From NCBI GenBank assembly GCA_963663635.2, contig CAXXMY010000011.1, positions 124,001 through 188,000 on the forward strand: a stretch of DNA of 64,000 nt, in the 5' to 3' direction. Both the position numbers and the translations under genes were made by a program. Shown here piece after piece: positions 1 through 8,562 of this stretch. The notes beneath the pieces were generated by a model, which worked only from the letters and a program-made list of their open reading frames with translations, made no database searches and was not told the DNA's origin. The stretch comes from Poriferisodalis sp963663635. Its GTDB lineage: Bacteria > Actinomycetota > Acidimicrobiia > Acidimicrobiales > Poriferisodalaceae. Position 1 is the stretch's first letter. Every line of letters begins with the position of its first letter.

Positions 1-143
1 TGCGGGAATCGAGCTTCTGTCGCAGGACAGCACATCGCCACAGCCCGCCAACCGCAAGGACAATCCTGGAAGCAGCCAGTCCGCCCGCCGGGGCAGACTG
101 ACGGTGCTCGTCATTGGTGGCGGGCAACCGAACGGAGCACGCG

Positions 144-911
144 ATGGATCTGCAGCTGGCTGGCAAGAACGTCCTGGTGACCGGTGCTGGGCAAGGACTT
201 GGACGAGCCATCGCCGATGCCTTTGCCACCGAGGGCGCAAACGTGGCGTTCGCGTACAACGCCTCCAGCGAGGGGGCTGAGAAGAGTGCGGCCGCTGCTC
301 GTGAGGCGGGTCGGGCTGCGCTTGCGCTGCGCTGCGACGTGACAAGCCAGGACGACGTCGAGCGGATGGTGGCCGAGTCCGTTGCCGAGTTCGGCAGCAT
401 CGACATCCTCGTGAACAACGCCGCCTACACCGACACCGGCCCATTCCTCGACATCGACCCCGACGATCTCCAGCGCATGGCAGACGTGACGGTCATGGGC
501 ACGTTGCGCGTCACCCAAGCAGTCGTGCGCCACATGGTCGACGCGGGTGTGCAGGGATCGATCGTCTCGCTCATGGGCGACTCGGGCCGGGTGGGGGAGA
601 GCCGCCTTGCGGGCGTTGCCACCACTCGGGCATCGACGATGGGCCTCATGAAGTCGGTGGCCAAGGAGTTCGGCCGCAACGGCATCCGAGCCAACACTGT
701 GTCGCTGGGTTTGGTGCGCTCGGAGCGGTTCGCCCACCACACCGGCGACGCCGACGACGAGCGCATGGCCCGCATCGCCAAGATGTACCCGCTGCGTCGG
801 GTCGGTGTCTCCGAGGACGTGCCGCCCATGGTGCTGCTGCTGGCATCGCCGCTGTCGAGCTGGACCACTGGCCAGACCGTGTCGGTCAACGGCGGCTACT
901 CGATGGTCTGA
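144..911 (+). CDS. SDR-family oxidoreductase with degenerate active site
   Basis: A 255-residue Rossmann-fold protein of the short-chain dehydrogenase/reductase family. The N-terminal nucleotide-binding motif TGAGQGLG is at residues 13-20, the NNAA motif at 91-94 and the C-terminal VNGGYSM is typical of FabG-like members. I chose ATG 144, because its product starts just ahead of the glycine-rich loop; a TTG at 114 would add ten residues with no family match. The oddity is the active site. Aligning to the Ser...Tyr-x-x-x-Lys triad puts Gly145 at the Ser position, Val158 at Tyr and Arg162 at Lys. The fold is clear, but classical reductase chemistry looks unlikely unless the true substrate or mechanism differs. 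The first 143 bases of the window hold no gene I can support. Confidence 0.85.
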   Translation: MDLQLAGKNVLVTGAGQGLGRAIADAFATEGANVAFAYNASSEGAEKSAAAAREAGRAALALRCDVTSQDDVERMVAESVAEFGSIDILVNNAAYTDTGPFLDIDPDDLQRMADVTVMGTLRVTQAVVRHMVDAGVQGSIVSLMGDSGRVGESRLAGVATTRASTMGLMKSVAKEFGRNGIRANTVSLGLVRSERFAHHTGDADDERMARIAKMYPLRRVGVSEDVPPMVLLLASPLSSWTTGQTVSVNGGYSMV

Positions 912-941
912 GGGCGACCGGCGGTGGCGAGCCGGAATCCG

Positions 942-1024
942 ATGCCCCCCAAGTGAGCCCCAAGGTGAGCCCCAGCGAATGATGTTGCCCAGATGAGTCC
1001 GAGCAAGTGAGCCTCATGGCATGA
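942..1024 (+). promoter_or_regulatory. Stop-start relay of 14-bp mini-ORFs before the Mo-hydroxylase gene
   Basis: Start codons sit at 942 (ATG), 953 (GTG), 965 (GTG), 979 (ATG), 993 (ATG), 1007 (GTG) and 1021 (ATG, the real gene). From 965 on, the spacing is exactly 14 bp. Each mini-ORF ends in a TGA that overlaps the next start as ATGA or GTGA; for example 993 reads ATGAGTCCGAGCAAGTGA, and its TGA overlaps GTG 1007. The unit sequences have diverged, but start, stop and spacing are kept. No strong Shine-Dalgarno precedes 1021. What is seen is the chain of overlaps. That it couples translation into the gene is inference. Similar chains occur at 8534-8562 and 27851-27879. Confidence 0.7.
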
Positions 1025-3423
1025 GCACGGGGCGCGACGAGCCATTCCGGCTCGATGAGACAGTGCCGACCAGCGGCGGCCCGTTCGGCCAGTCGGTCCC
1101 GCGGCGCGAAGACACCCGGCTGTTGCGGGGCCGGGGCCGCTACATCGCGAACGTCCGCTACGACGGGCAGCTAGCAGTGGCGTTCGTGCGCAGCCCGGTC
1201 GCGCACGCTCGCATCGTGGCCATCGACACCGCTGCGGCGCTTGACGCCCCCGGTGTGGTCGATGTCGCGACCGGCGCCGACCCGGATTTCGCTCCGATGG
1301 CGTTGGTGGCCGAATCGGCGCTGCGAACCCATGTCGCCACGCCTCAGCCGGTGTTGGCGGCCGACAAGGTCCGCTACCAAGGCGAGGCAGTGGCTGCCGT
1401 CGTTGCCACGAGCGCAGCGTTGGCGGCCGACGCCGCAGAGCTGGTCGACGTCTCGTACGCAGAGCTGACCTGTCACGTCGACGCTGTCGCTGCGGCCGCC
1501 GATCCGGCCGATCCAGTGCACGACCTTGCGCCCGACAATCTCATCGTCACGCGACTCTTCGACGCTGGCGACGTCGACACCGCACTCGCCGAGGCGCACC
1601 TGGTGATCGAGCGGGAGTACCGCACGAACCGCCACGGCGGGACACCGATGGAGGGCCGCGGCGCGGTGGCGCTGTGGAACGGCGATCGAACCAAGCTGAC
1701 GCTGCATGCGACCTCGCAGGTGCCGCACCTGCACCGCAACGGACTCGCGAAGGTGTTGGGCGTGCCCGACGGCGCCGTGCGATTGCTGGTCGGCGATGTG
1801 GGCGGCGGATTCGGCATCAAGGCGGTGCTGTATCCCGAAGATGCCGCCATTGCGCAGCTGGCGCGACGGCTGGGCCGCCCAGTCGGCTGGATCGAGACCC
1901 GCTCGGAACACATGCTCACCGCGCTGCATGCTCGCGACCACCACTACACCGTGCGGGCGGGCTTCGATGCCGACGGGACGCTCATCGCCGTCGACGCGGT
2001 GCTGCACGCCAATGTGGGCGCCTACAGCGCGCCGCCGTGGACGGCGGGCATCGAGCCGCTCATGGCGGGCGGATTGCTGACCGGGCCGTACAAGCTCGGC
2101 CACTACCGCTGCAACGTGCTGGGTGTCGCGACCAACACCACGCCCACGGGTCCGTACCGGGGTGTGGCCCGGCCCGCCACGGTGTTCGTGATGGAACGCC
2201 TGCTCGACGACGCCGCGGTGACGCTGGGCCTCGACCCGCTCGACATCCGCCGCCGAAACCTGGTGGCGCCCGACGACCTGCCGTACACGGCGCCCACCCG
2301 GCTGGTGCACGACTCGCGCACCTACCTCGACTGCCTCGAAGGAGTCGTCGAGCGCGTGGGCTACGACGAGTTCCGCGCCGCGCAGCAGGCCGCTTCGGCG
2401 CCAGGCGGCGACGGCCGGCTGCTCGGCATCGGTTTCGCTTGCTACAACGAGCTGACCGGTCTCGGCCAGAAGGCCTCGGCGGGGCCGCGGCTGCCGTTCC
2501 GCACCGGGCACGAGTCGGCCAGCGTGCGCATCGACCCCACCGGGGCGGTCACCGCGGCGATGGGCGTGACCTCCCAAGGCCAGGGCCTCGAAACCACGAT
2601 GGCGCAGGTGGTGGCAGCCGAGCTGGGTGTCGACGTGGACGAGGTGACCGTCGAGATGGGCGACACCGACCGGATCGCCTTCGGGCTCGGGGCCTTCGCC
2701 AGCCGTCAGGGCGTCATTGGCTCGGGAGCGGCAACGCTTGCCGCCCGCACGGTGCGGGCCAAAGTGCTGACCATCGCAGCGCACCTGCTCGAAGCCGAGC
2801 CGGAGTGGCTGACCATCGACGACGGCTTCATCCATACCGCCGACGCTCCGGCCGTGGGCGTCTCGCTGGCCGACGTCGCCGCTGTCGCCTACTTCGAACC
2901 GCAACGCCTGCCGCCGGGCACCGAGCCGGGCCTCGAAGCCACCCGCTTCTACGACCCGATCACCGGCACGTTCGCTGCCGGCGCTCAGGCCGCCATCGTC
3001 GAGGTGGACCCGGGCACTGGCGAAGTGGATGTGCAGCGGATCGTGTGCGTGGAGGACACAGGGCGTGCGATCAACCCGATGATCGTGGACGGGCAGGTCC
3101 AGGGCGCCATCGTCCAGGGCGTGGGCGGGGCGCTGTATGAGCACTTCGTGTACGACGGCAACGGGCAACTGCTGTCGGGCACGTTCATGGATTACCTGGC
3201 GATCTCAGCGGACCGTGTGCCGCCGATCGAGCTGGGCCACATCGCCGATCCCGCCCACAACTTGAACGGCATCCGCGGCGTCGGCGAGGGCGGCACGCTT
3301 GGCCCGTACGCGGCCATCGCGAACGCCGTGTGCGATGCGCTCGCCCCCTACGGCATCACCATCGACGATCTGCCGCTCAGCCCCTCCCGCATCCACGCCG
3401 CGCTGGCCGCCGCACGCCGGTAA
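1021..3423 (+). CDS. Molybdenum hydroxylase large subunit (CO dehydrogenase/xanthine dehydrogenase family)
   Basis: An 800-residue molybdopterin-binding subunit like CoxL/XdhB. The N-terminal a/b-hammerhead domain begins near residue 35 (RREDTRLLRGRGRY). The Mo-cofactor domains contain GDVGGGFGIK, PYRGVARPA at the active-site loop, and a C-terminal GVGEGGTLGPYA segment whose Glu matches the catalytic base of the family. The loop is not the AYxCSFR signature of true form I CO dehydrogenase, so the substrate is more likely an aldehyde, purine or aromatic N-heterocycle. Enzymes of this family normally need an FAD subunit and a 2Fe-2S subunit. Neither lies beside this gene, so it must pair with partners elsewhere or be an orphan. 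It is preceded by the relay at 942-1024. Confidence 0.9.
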   Translation: MSTGRDEPFRLDETVPTSGGPFGQSVPRREDTRLLRGRGRYIANVRYDGQLAVAFVRSPVAHARIVAIDTAAALDAPGVVDVATGADPDFAPMALVAESALRTHVATPQPVLAADKVRYQGEAVAAVVATSAALAADAAELVDVSYAELTCHVDAVAAAADPADPVHDLAPDNLIVTRLFDAGDVDTALAEAHLVIEREYRTNRHGGTPMEGRGAVALWNGDRTKLTLHATSQVPHLHRNGLAKVLGVPDGAVRLLVGDVGGGFGIKAVLYPEDAAIAQLARRLGRPVGWIETRSEHMLTALHARDHHYTVRAGFDADGTLIAVDAVLHANVGAYSAPPWTAGIEPLMAGGLLTGPYKLGHYRCNVLGVATNTTPTGPYRGVARPATVFVMERLLDDAAVTLGLDPLDIRRRNLVAPDDLPYTAPTRLVHDSRTYLDCLEGVVERVGYDEFRAAQQAASAPGGDGRLLGIGFACYNELTGLGQKASAGPRLPFRTGHESASVRIDPTGAVTAAMGVTSQGQGLETTMAQVVAAELGVDVDEVTVEMGDTDRIAFGLGAFASRQGVIGSGAATLAARTVRAKVLTIAAHLLEAEPEWLTIDDGFIHTADAPAVGVSLADVAAVAYFEPQRLPPGTEPGLEATRFYDPITGTFAAGAQAAIVEVDPGTGEVDVQRIVCVEDTGRAINPMIVDGQVQGAIVQGVGGALYEHFVYDGNGQLLSGTFMDYLAISADRVPPIELGHIADPAHNLNGIRGVGEGGTLGPYAAIANAVCDALAPYGITIDDLPLSPSRIHAALAAARR

Positions 3424-3465
3424 TCGCTCCGCCAACTCTTCGCCTAGTCGGGATCGCGGCCGCGC

Positions 3466-6312
3466 TTACGTGTGGGAACCCGAGCCGAGGTAAGCATCCA
3501 CGACGGCCGCGTTCAGCCGGATCTCCGCGGGAGTGCCCTGCGCAATGATCCGGCCGAAGTTGAGCACGTAGATGTAGTCGCAGACTTCCAGCACGAGGCC
3601 CATGTCGTGGTCGATCAACAGGATCGCCACGCCGCCCGATGCCACGTCGGTCAGCCGACGACCCAGCGTTGCGCTCTCGGCGTTGGTCAGGCCCGCAGCC
3701 GGCTCATCGGCGAGCACGACGCGGGGTCCCGAAACCAGCGCCCGTGCGACTCCGACGAGCTTCTGGCGGCCAAGCGGCAAATTCTGGGGTCGCACCTCGG
3801 CGTCGTCGGCGAGACCCACCAGCGCCAGCGCAGCGTTGACTCGCGACAGATCCGATGGCCGCGACGGCACCACCATGTCGGCCAGCACGGAGCGGATCGA
3901 AGACCGCTCATCGGCAACCTGAACGTTCTCGCGCACAGACAGATCACCGAAGAGCTCCACCGATTGCCATGTCCGCGTCAGGCCGAGTCGAGACCGCTGA
4001 TGGGGTGCCTCGCTCGCCAGCTCGCGGTCGCAGAACGTGATCCGACCCCGTGACGGGACGAAGTCGGTCAGCGCGTCGATCACCGTTGTCTTGCCGGCCC
4101 CGTTGGGCCCGATCAGCCCGACGATCTCGCCCTCGCGCACACGCAGCGATACGCCGTCAACTGCGGTGAGGCCGCCGAAGCGCACTGTGAGATCTTCGAC
4201 GTTGAGCACCACCGGCGCCGCATCGAAACTCAGCGGACGCGCAGGGCGTTTGTCGACGCCAACCTCAGCGAGGCTGTCAATCAGCACCGCAGTGGTGACC
4301 GATCGCTCAACTGCGCTGCTGATGCCGCTGCCCCCCCGAGCAGCTGCCACGGCGCGCCGCCCGGCGCGCATGGCCCGCAGTTTCGCAAGGTTCGCCCGGT
4401 AGGCCCCCGCAACGCCCTCGGGAAAGAAGATCGCGGTAAGGACCAGTCCGATGCCCGCCAGGAACTGGTACCACGTCCCCAAAGATGCTGCGCGGTCGGC
4501 CACGACGTAGCCGATGCCCAAGGGCGCAAAGATGCCCGCAATGATCGCCCCGGCGACGCTGGTGATGCCGCACAGGTAGGCGAGCGCCAGAAAGCTCAGG
4601 CCCACGAGCACGGCGAAGCTCTCCGCAGACAGCTGACCGCGGCTGTAGCCGATGAACGAACCGCCCACGCCGGCCAGGAACGAGGCGATCCCGAACGCCA
4701 GCAGCTTGGTCTTGGCAATGGAGATGCCGACCGACGCGCCAGCGCGCTCGTTTGATCGCACTGCCAGAAACCGGCGCCCGGTGGCACTGCGGGCCAGGTT
4801 GCCGACGGCGATGGCGCACACGGTCACCACGATGAGCACGAGGATCCCGAACTCCACACGGGCGATGGTCCTGCCCTCGCTCACTCCCAGGTTCAGCCCG
4901 AACAGGGTCGGATCCGAAATGGGGTTGCCGAACATGCCGGTGATGGCGGGATTGCGGAAGACGAACTCTTCGAGTGCGACCGCACCGGACAGCGTGACAA
5001 CGGCCAATTGCGCTCCCCGAATGCGAAGCGCCGGAATCCCGACCACGACGCCGAATCCTGTCGCCAAGAGCGCTGCCAACAGCGGCGAGATCGGAAATGG
5101 GATGCCGACGGAGTCGCCGAGCTTGCTGAGCGCGAAGCCGGCAGCTCCCGCGATTGCTGCCTGTGCCAGCGAGATCTGCCCGACCAATCCGGTCAGCACC
5201 ACCAGCGACAGCATGACGATGGTCATGATCATGCTGGTGATGACGCCCGCGCGGTAGCTGCCCTGGGTCACGACGGTCAACACGCCCGCCGTCAGCACCA
5301 CTGCAGCAATGACAGCCGGGCGCATTTTCGGCCGGATCACCTCCGGCAAGGCATCGGCCTCCACCGCGCCGCGGGTGGGCAGGGATTCGCCTAACCCGAA
5401 CAGGGCAATGACGATGATCCCAAACGGCAGCGCATCCGACAGCCCCGTGATCGCCCAGTCAGGCCACCACTCGTTGGTGGTCTGGAACACGACGATCGAT
5501 TGGAAGACGCCGAGGCCCATGGCGGCCGTCACCGTGACGGCGATGGACGACAAACGGCCGATGACAGCAGCAGCCAACGCAGGCACGATGGCCAGCACGT
5601 AGGTCCGGGGATTCAGGGTCACTATCGGCGACGTCAAGATCACAAGAAAGCCGACGACCGTGCTCGACAGCACCCACGTCGAACCGGCGAGCACCTGCGG
5701 CGAGTAGCGGGCGAGGCTGATGGCTCGCTCGTTCTCCGCGGACGCTCTTGTGGCGAGCCCCAGGCGTGTGAAACGGAACCACGCCCATACCGCCACCGCA
5801 GTCACCAGCGCGATGGCAGTGAGCCACAGGCGATCGCGCGAGAAGCCGATGCCCGCGAAGCTGATGGGCTCGTTCGGCAGGATCGGGCTGACGACTCGTG
5901 CTGAGCTCGTGAAGTGGATCACGATCAGGGCCTGGATCACCAACAGCACGCCGACTGACGCCACGACCCGCGCCAGGATCGGGGCGCGTCGCAGTGGCCG
6001 GAAGACGAGAAAATGCACCATCAGGCCGATGAGGCTGCACGAGAGCACGGCAAGCACGATTGCCGTCGCGAACGGCACCGAGCCCGAACCGCCACCGAGG
6101 CTGATGCGGTGTCGAACGATGACCACCGGCAGCACGAGATCGCCGGTGTCGGTCAGTTCGTCGTAGACGTAGGCCCCCCACATCGCCATCGCACCGGTGG
6201 CGAAGTTGATGATGCCGGTGCCGCGGTACGTGATGACCACGCCCATCGACAACGCCGTATAGATACTGCCGAAACCCAGCCCGACGATTGCGAAGAGGAG
6301 GTACTGCTGCAC
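3466..6312 (-). CDS. LivH-LivM-LivG triple fusion, branched-chain-type ABC importer (copy 1)
   Basis: A single 948-residue polypeptide joins three normally separate subunits of a HAAT-type ABC importer. Residues 1 to about 300 form a LivH-like permease (starts MQQYLLFAIVGLGFGS). About 330-640 form a LivM-like permease, with the conserved GLVGQISLAQAA segment. Residues 700-948 form a LivG-like ATPase with Walker A GPNGAGKT at 735-742, signature LPLGRQ at 845-850 (instead of LSGGQ), Walker B VVLADE at 865-870 and the H-loop His at 902. LivG-type length and the long insertion after FGDLSVREN fit the family. The gene follows the binding-protein gene at 6383-7756 on the same strand. Substrate is unknown: amino acids, amides, urea and short-chain acids are all transported by this family. 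Confidence 0.9.
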   Translation of the reverse strand: MQQYLLFAIVGLGFGSIYTALSMGVVITYRGTGIINFATGAMAMWGAYVYDELTDTGDLVLPVVIVRHRISLGGGSGSVPFATAIVLAVLSCSLIGLMVHFLVFRPLRRAPILARVVASVGVLLVIQALIVIHFTSSARVVSPILPNEPISFAGIGFSRDRLWLTAIALVTAVAVWAWFRFTRLGLATRASAENERAISLARYSPQVLAGSTWVLSSTVVGFLVILTSPIVTLNPRTYVLAIVPALAAAVIGRLSSIAVTVTAAMGLGVFQSIVVFQTTNEWWPDWAITGLSDALPFGIIVIALFGLGESLPTRGAVEADALPEVIRPKMRPAVIAAVVLTAGVLTVVTQGSYRAGVITSMIMTIVMLSLVVLTGLVGQISLAQAAIAGAAGFALSKLGDSVGIPFPISPLLAALLATGFGVVVGIPALRIRGAQLAVVTLSGAVALEEFVFRNPAITGMFGNPISDPTLFGLNLGVSEGRTIARVEFGILVLIVVTVCAIAVGNLARSATGRRFLAVRSNERAGASVGISIAKTKLLAFGIASFLAGVGGSFIGYSRGQLSAESFAVLVGLSFLALAYLCGITSVAGAIIAGIFAPLGIGYVVADRAASLGTWYQFLAGIGLVLTAIFFPEGVAGAYRANLAKLRAMRAGRRAVAAARGGSGISSAVERSVTTAVLIDSLAEVGVDKRPARPLSFDAAPVVLNVEDLTVRFGGLTAVDGVSLRVREGEIVGLIGPNGAGKTTVIDALTDFVPSRGRITFCDRELASEAPHQRSRLGLTRTWQSVELFGDLSVRENVQVADERSSIRSVLADMVVPSRPSDLSRVNAALALVGLADDAEVRPQNLPLGRQKLVGVARALVSGPRVVLADEPAAGLTNAESATLGRRLTDVASGGVAILLIDHDMGLVLEVCDYIYVLNFGRIIAQGTPAEIRLNAAVVDAYLGSGSHT

Positions 6313-6382
6313 GTCAGTCCGGCCGGCCCCTCATGTCTGGATGCTCTGCACGTCTGAGTGCAATTCGTGAGGCGGCTAGCGG

Positions 6383-7756
6383 CTAGAAGCCGCTGAACTC
6401 GAAGGCGTCGAAGAAGCCGCCGCCGATCGGCACCCGACCGAGCGTGCCGTCGTCGCGCTCGATGATCTGCCAGACCATGATCTGCGAGCCGCAATGGGAG
6501 GACTCCGCCGGCCATGGCGCCTCACCGCATCGCAAGTTAGGCCCGAGCCAGCCGGGCGTCTCGCCAGCGTTGGCAAAGGCCGCCGTGATCGACTCGGCCG
6601 TGATCGGACCTTCGATCATCTCCAGGATGAACTCCATCTCGCGCCAGGCCGAATACGGGGCGATCGCGAAGCCGTCGGCGTGGCTCGGGTAGCCCGCGGC
6701 TGTCATTTCCTCCCTGAACGCCACGAGACGCTCCTGGATCTCGGGCGGTGCGAAGTCAGCGATGGAAGGGATCCACAGGTCGCCTTGGGTATAGGTGCCC
6801 ACTGCGGCGGGGCCCAGGAGATTGATGTAGGCGGTGCACGAGCCGGCGAAGATCGGCTTGTCGAAGCCGCTTGCGGCGGCTGCAGCGATCATGCCGATGC
6901 AGCCGAACTCATCCAGTTGTCCCATGACGCCTTCGACCCCCGCTGACTGCGCTGCGGCTACCGCGGCGGTCCAGTCGGGTGCGGCGGCATCGACGACGAT
7001 GCGCTCCCAGGCGATCTCGTTGTGTGCGAGCACCGGCTTGATGATGTTGTCCAAGAAGTCCAAGCCGGTGGGCGAGTCCTGGGAGATCACTGCGATGTGG
7101 TCGATGCCAAGTTCGGCGAACGTCTTGGCCGGGCCGACGGCGTAGGCCCCGGAAGCCGCGTGCAGCAGGAAAGCGCCAGGGCTGTTCCGCTCAGTGGGGC
7201 CCCACGAGTTGGACGAGATGTAGGGGATGCCGGCGTCGAGCCACCGGTGAATTGCCGCCTCCGACGCCAGCTCGAGCCCCATGTATGCCAGGACGACGTC
7301 TTCCTCGATGAGCTTGTTGGCGCAGTTGATGGCACCTTCGGGTGTGGCGTCGGACAAGCAGACGACCGTCTCGATCATCGCCCCGTGGATGCCGCCGGAT
7401 TCGTTGATCGTCTGGATTGCCACCTCGCCGCCGGTACGCAACTCGGGCAGCGAAATCGCGCCTCCCTCGTTGTTGACGTAGCCGACCCTGATGACCTCGC
7501 CAGTGCGGTCGATCGTCGGCGTGCTGTCGCCCGCAGCGTCGCCTGCCGTGACGTCGCCGTCAGCCGCCATGGCGCCATCGCCGTCGGGATCGTTATCTGT
7601 CACGACGACGGCGCCCGTGCTGACGGGGGCCTCCTGGGCGACTGTCGGGGCAGACGGTTCGCCATTTGCATCGCCGTCGTCTGAGCTTCCGCATGCGGCA
7701 GCGAAAAGGCCGAACGCGCAGAGAAATGCCAGCAATGGAAGCCGTCGAGATTTCAT
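6383..7756 (-). CDS. Branched-chain-type ABC substrate-binding lipoprotein (copy 1)
   Basis: A 457-residue periplasmic-binding-protein-like type I receptor (LivK/Peripla_BP_6). The N-terminus has a short basic stretch, a hydrophobic core and a lipobox AAAC with lipid-accepting Cys22, followed by an acidic low-complexity linker to about residue 85. The receptor domain starts at DRTGEVIRVGYVNNEGG. It is paralogous along its length to 11453-12775, down to the same ending FFDAFEFSGF versus FFDAFGFSGF. It lies between livF (14 bp upstream) and the triple fusion, so the five minus-strand genes from 12775 to 3466 probably form one operon or two tandem ones. The receptor would sit on the outer face of the membrane and deliver substrate to the fused permease. 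Confidence 0.92.
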   Translation of the reverse strand: MKSRRLPLLAFLCAFGLFAAACGSSDDGDANGEPSAPTVAQEAPVSTGAVVVTDNDPDGDGAMAADGDVTAGDAAGDSTPTIDRTGEVIRVGYVNNEGGAISLPELRTGGEVAIQTINESGGIHGAMIETVVCLSDATPEGAINCANKLIEEDVVLAYMGLELASEAAIHRWLDAGIPYISSNSWGPTERNSPGAFLLHAASGAYAVGPAKTFAELGIDHIAVISQDSPTGLDFLDNIIKPVLAHNEIAWERIVVDAAAPDWTAAVAAAQSAGVEGVMGQLDEFGCIGMIAAAAASGFDKPIFAGSCTAYINLLGPAAVGTYTQGDLWIPSIADFAPPEIQERLVAFREEMTAAGYPSHADGFAIAPYSAWREMEFILEMIEGPITAESITAAFANAGETPGWLGPNLRCGEAPWPAESSHCGSQIMVWQIIERDDGTLGRVPIGGGFFDAFEFSGF

Positions 7757-7769
7757 AACGTCCGCGACG

Positions 7770-8534
7770 CTAGTCGTGGTCGAGCGTTCGCTCGCCGAGG
7801 TAGCTGGCTTCGAGCACCTCGGGGCGATCTGCCAGCTCGGCGGCGGTACCTGACAGCGCCAGCTCGCCGTGGTTCAGCACGTATGCCCGGTCGGTGATGG
7901 CAAGCGCCGCGTGCACGTGTTGCTCCACGAGCAGCACCGCGGTGCCGGTCTCATCCGCGATCTGCCGCACGACCGGAAGCAAGCGCTCCACGATGATCGG
8001 CGCCAAGCCGAGGCTCATCTCATCCACCATCAAGAGCTTGGGATCGGCGATGAGCTTGCAACCCAGTGCCAGCATCTGCTGCTCGCCGCCCGAGAGCAGT
8101 CCCGTCCGGCGGTCGAGCAGCTCGCCCAAGGCCGGGAACCAGCCGATCACGTCAGCCTCGCTGACTTCGCTGCGACGGTGGCGGTGCAAGCGCAGGTTCT
8201 CTGCCACGCTGAGCTGGAAGAAGATGCCCCGATCTTCGGGCAGCAACGCGGCGCCCCTGCGGGCCACCTGATGTGCGCTGGCACCGTCGAGAGGCGTGCC
8301 CAGCACATCGATCTCGCCGTCGATGGGCTTCAGAATCCCTGCAATCGTCAGCAGCGTGGTGGTCTTGCCCGCGCCATTGGGTCCCAGCAGCGCCACGACT
8401 TCGCCGGGATGGACGTGCAGGGACAGGTCGCGCACGGCCGGCACGCCACCCCAACCGGCAACCAGGTTCCGGACGTCCAGCGCAGGCGCCGTGGCGGTGC
8501 TGGCGTTCGGGGCCGGGGCTTCCCCTGGGTTCAT
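7770..8534 (-). CDS. livF: LivF-type ABC transporter ATPase
   Basis: A 254-residue ATPase of the LivF group. It has Walker A GPNGAGKT at 51-58, the LivF hallmark LLPEDRGIFFQLSVAENL after it, signature LSGGEQ at 147-152 and Walker B LLMVDE at 167-172. The D-loop region reads DEMSLGLAP where most family members have DEPSLGLAP. It is the only LivF in the duplicated locus, so it presumably serves both LivHMG fusions. The start is the last of three ATG codons spaced by 14 bp (8562, 8548, 8534); the first overlaps the stop of the upstream fusion gene. Only the 8534 ATG opens the long frame. Confidence 0.93.
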   Translation of the reverse strand: MNPGEAPAPNASTATAPALDVRNLVAGWGGVPAVRDLSLHVHPGEVVALLGPNGAGKTTTLLTIAGILKPIDGEIDVLGTPLDGASAHQVARRGAALLPEDRGIFFQLSVAENLRLHRHRRSEVSEADVIGWFPALGELLDRRTGLLSGGEQQMLALGCKLIADPKLLMVDEMSLGLAPIIVERLLPVVRQIADETGTAVLLVEQHVHAALAITDRAYVLNHGELALSGTAAELADRPEVLEASYLGERTLDHD

Positions 8535-8562
8535 GCGATTGGGTTCATGTGAGCGGGCTCAT
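8534..8562 (-). promoter_or_regulatory. Stop-start relay between the LivHMG2 stop and livF
   Basis: On the minus strand the TGA of the upstream gene (8561-8559) overlaps ATG 8562 as ATGA. That ATG opens ATGAGCCCGCTCACATGA, whose TGA overlaps ATG 8548. ATG 8548 opens ATGAACCCAATCGCATGA, whose TGA overlaps ATG 8534, the livF start. So two 5-codon mini-ORFs connect the two genes by three successive 4-nt overlaps. A plain ATGA overlap between upstream stop and livF start was probably the ancestral state, later amplified twice by a 14-bp duplication. No separate Shine-Dalgarno for livF is visible. The role in coupling is inferred. Confidence 0.75.

Noticed and set aside
1..143. Partial upstream gene at the left edge
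   Set aside because: One frame is open across the edge, but it continues into the SDR gene in the wrong frame and has no recognisable sequence.
1171..3168. Long antisense open frame (665 codons) inside the Mo-hydroxylase gene
   Set aside because: Composition is Arg/His/Gly-rich with no family match. It follows the codon structure of the real gene on the other strand, as usual in high-GC DNA.
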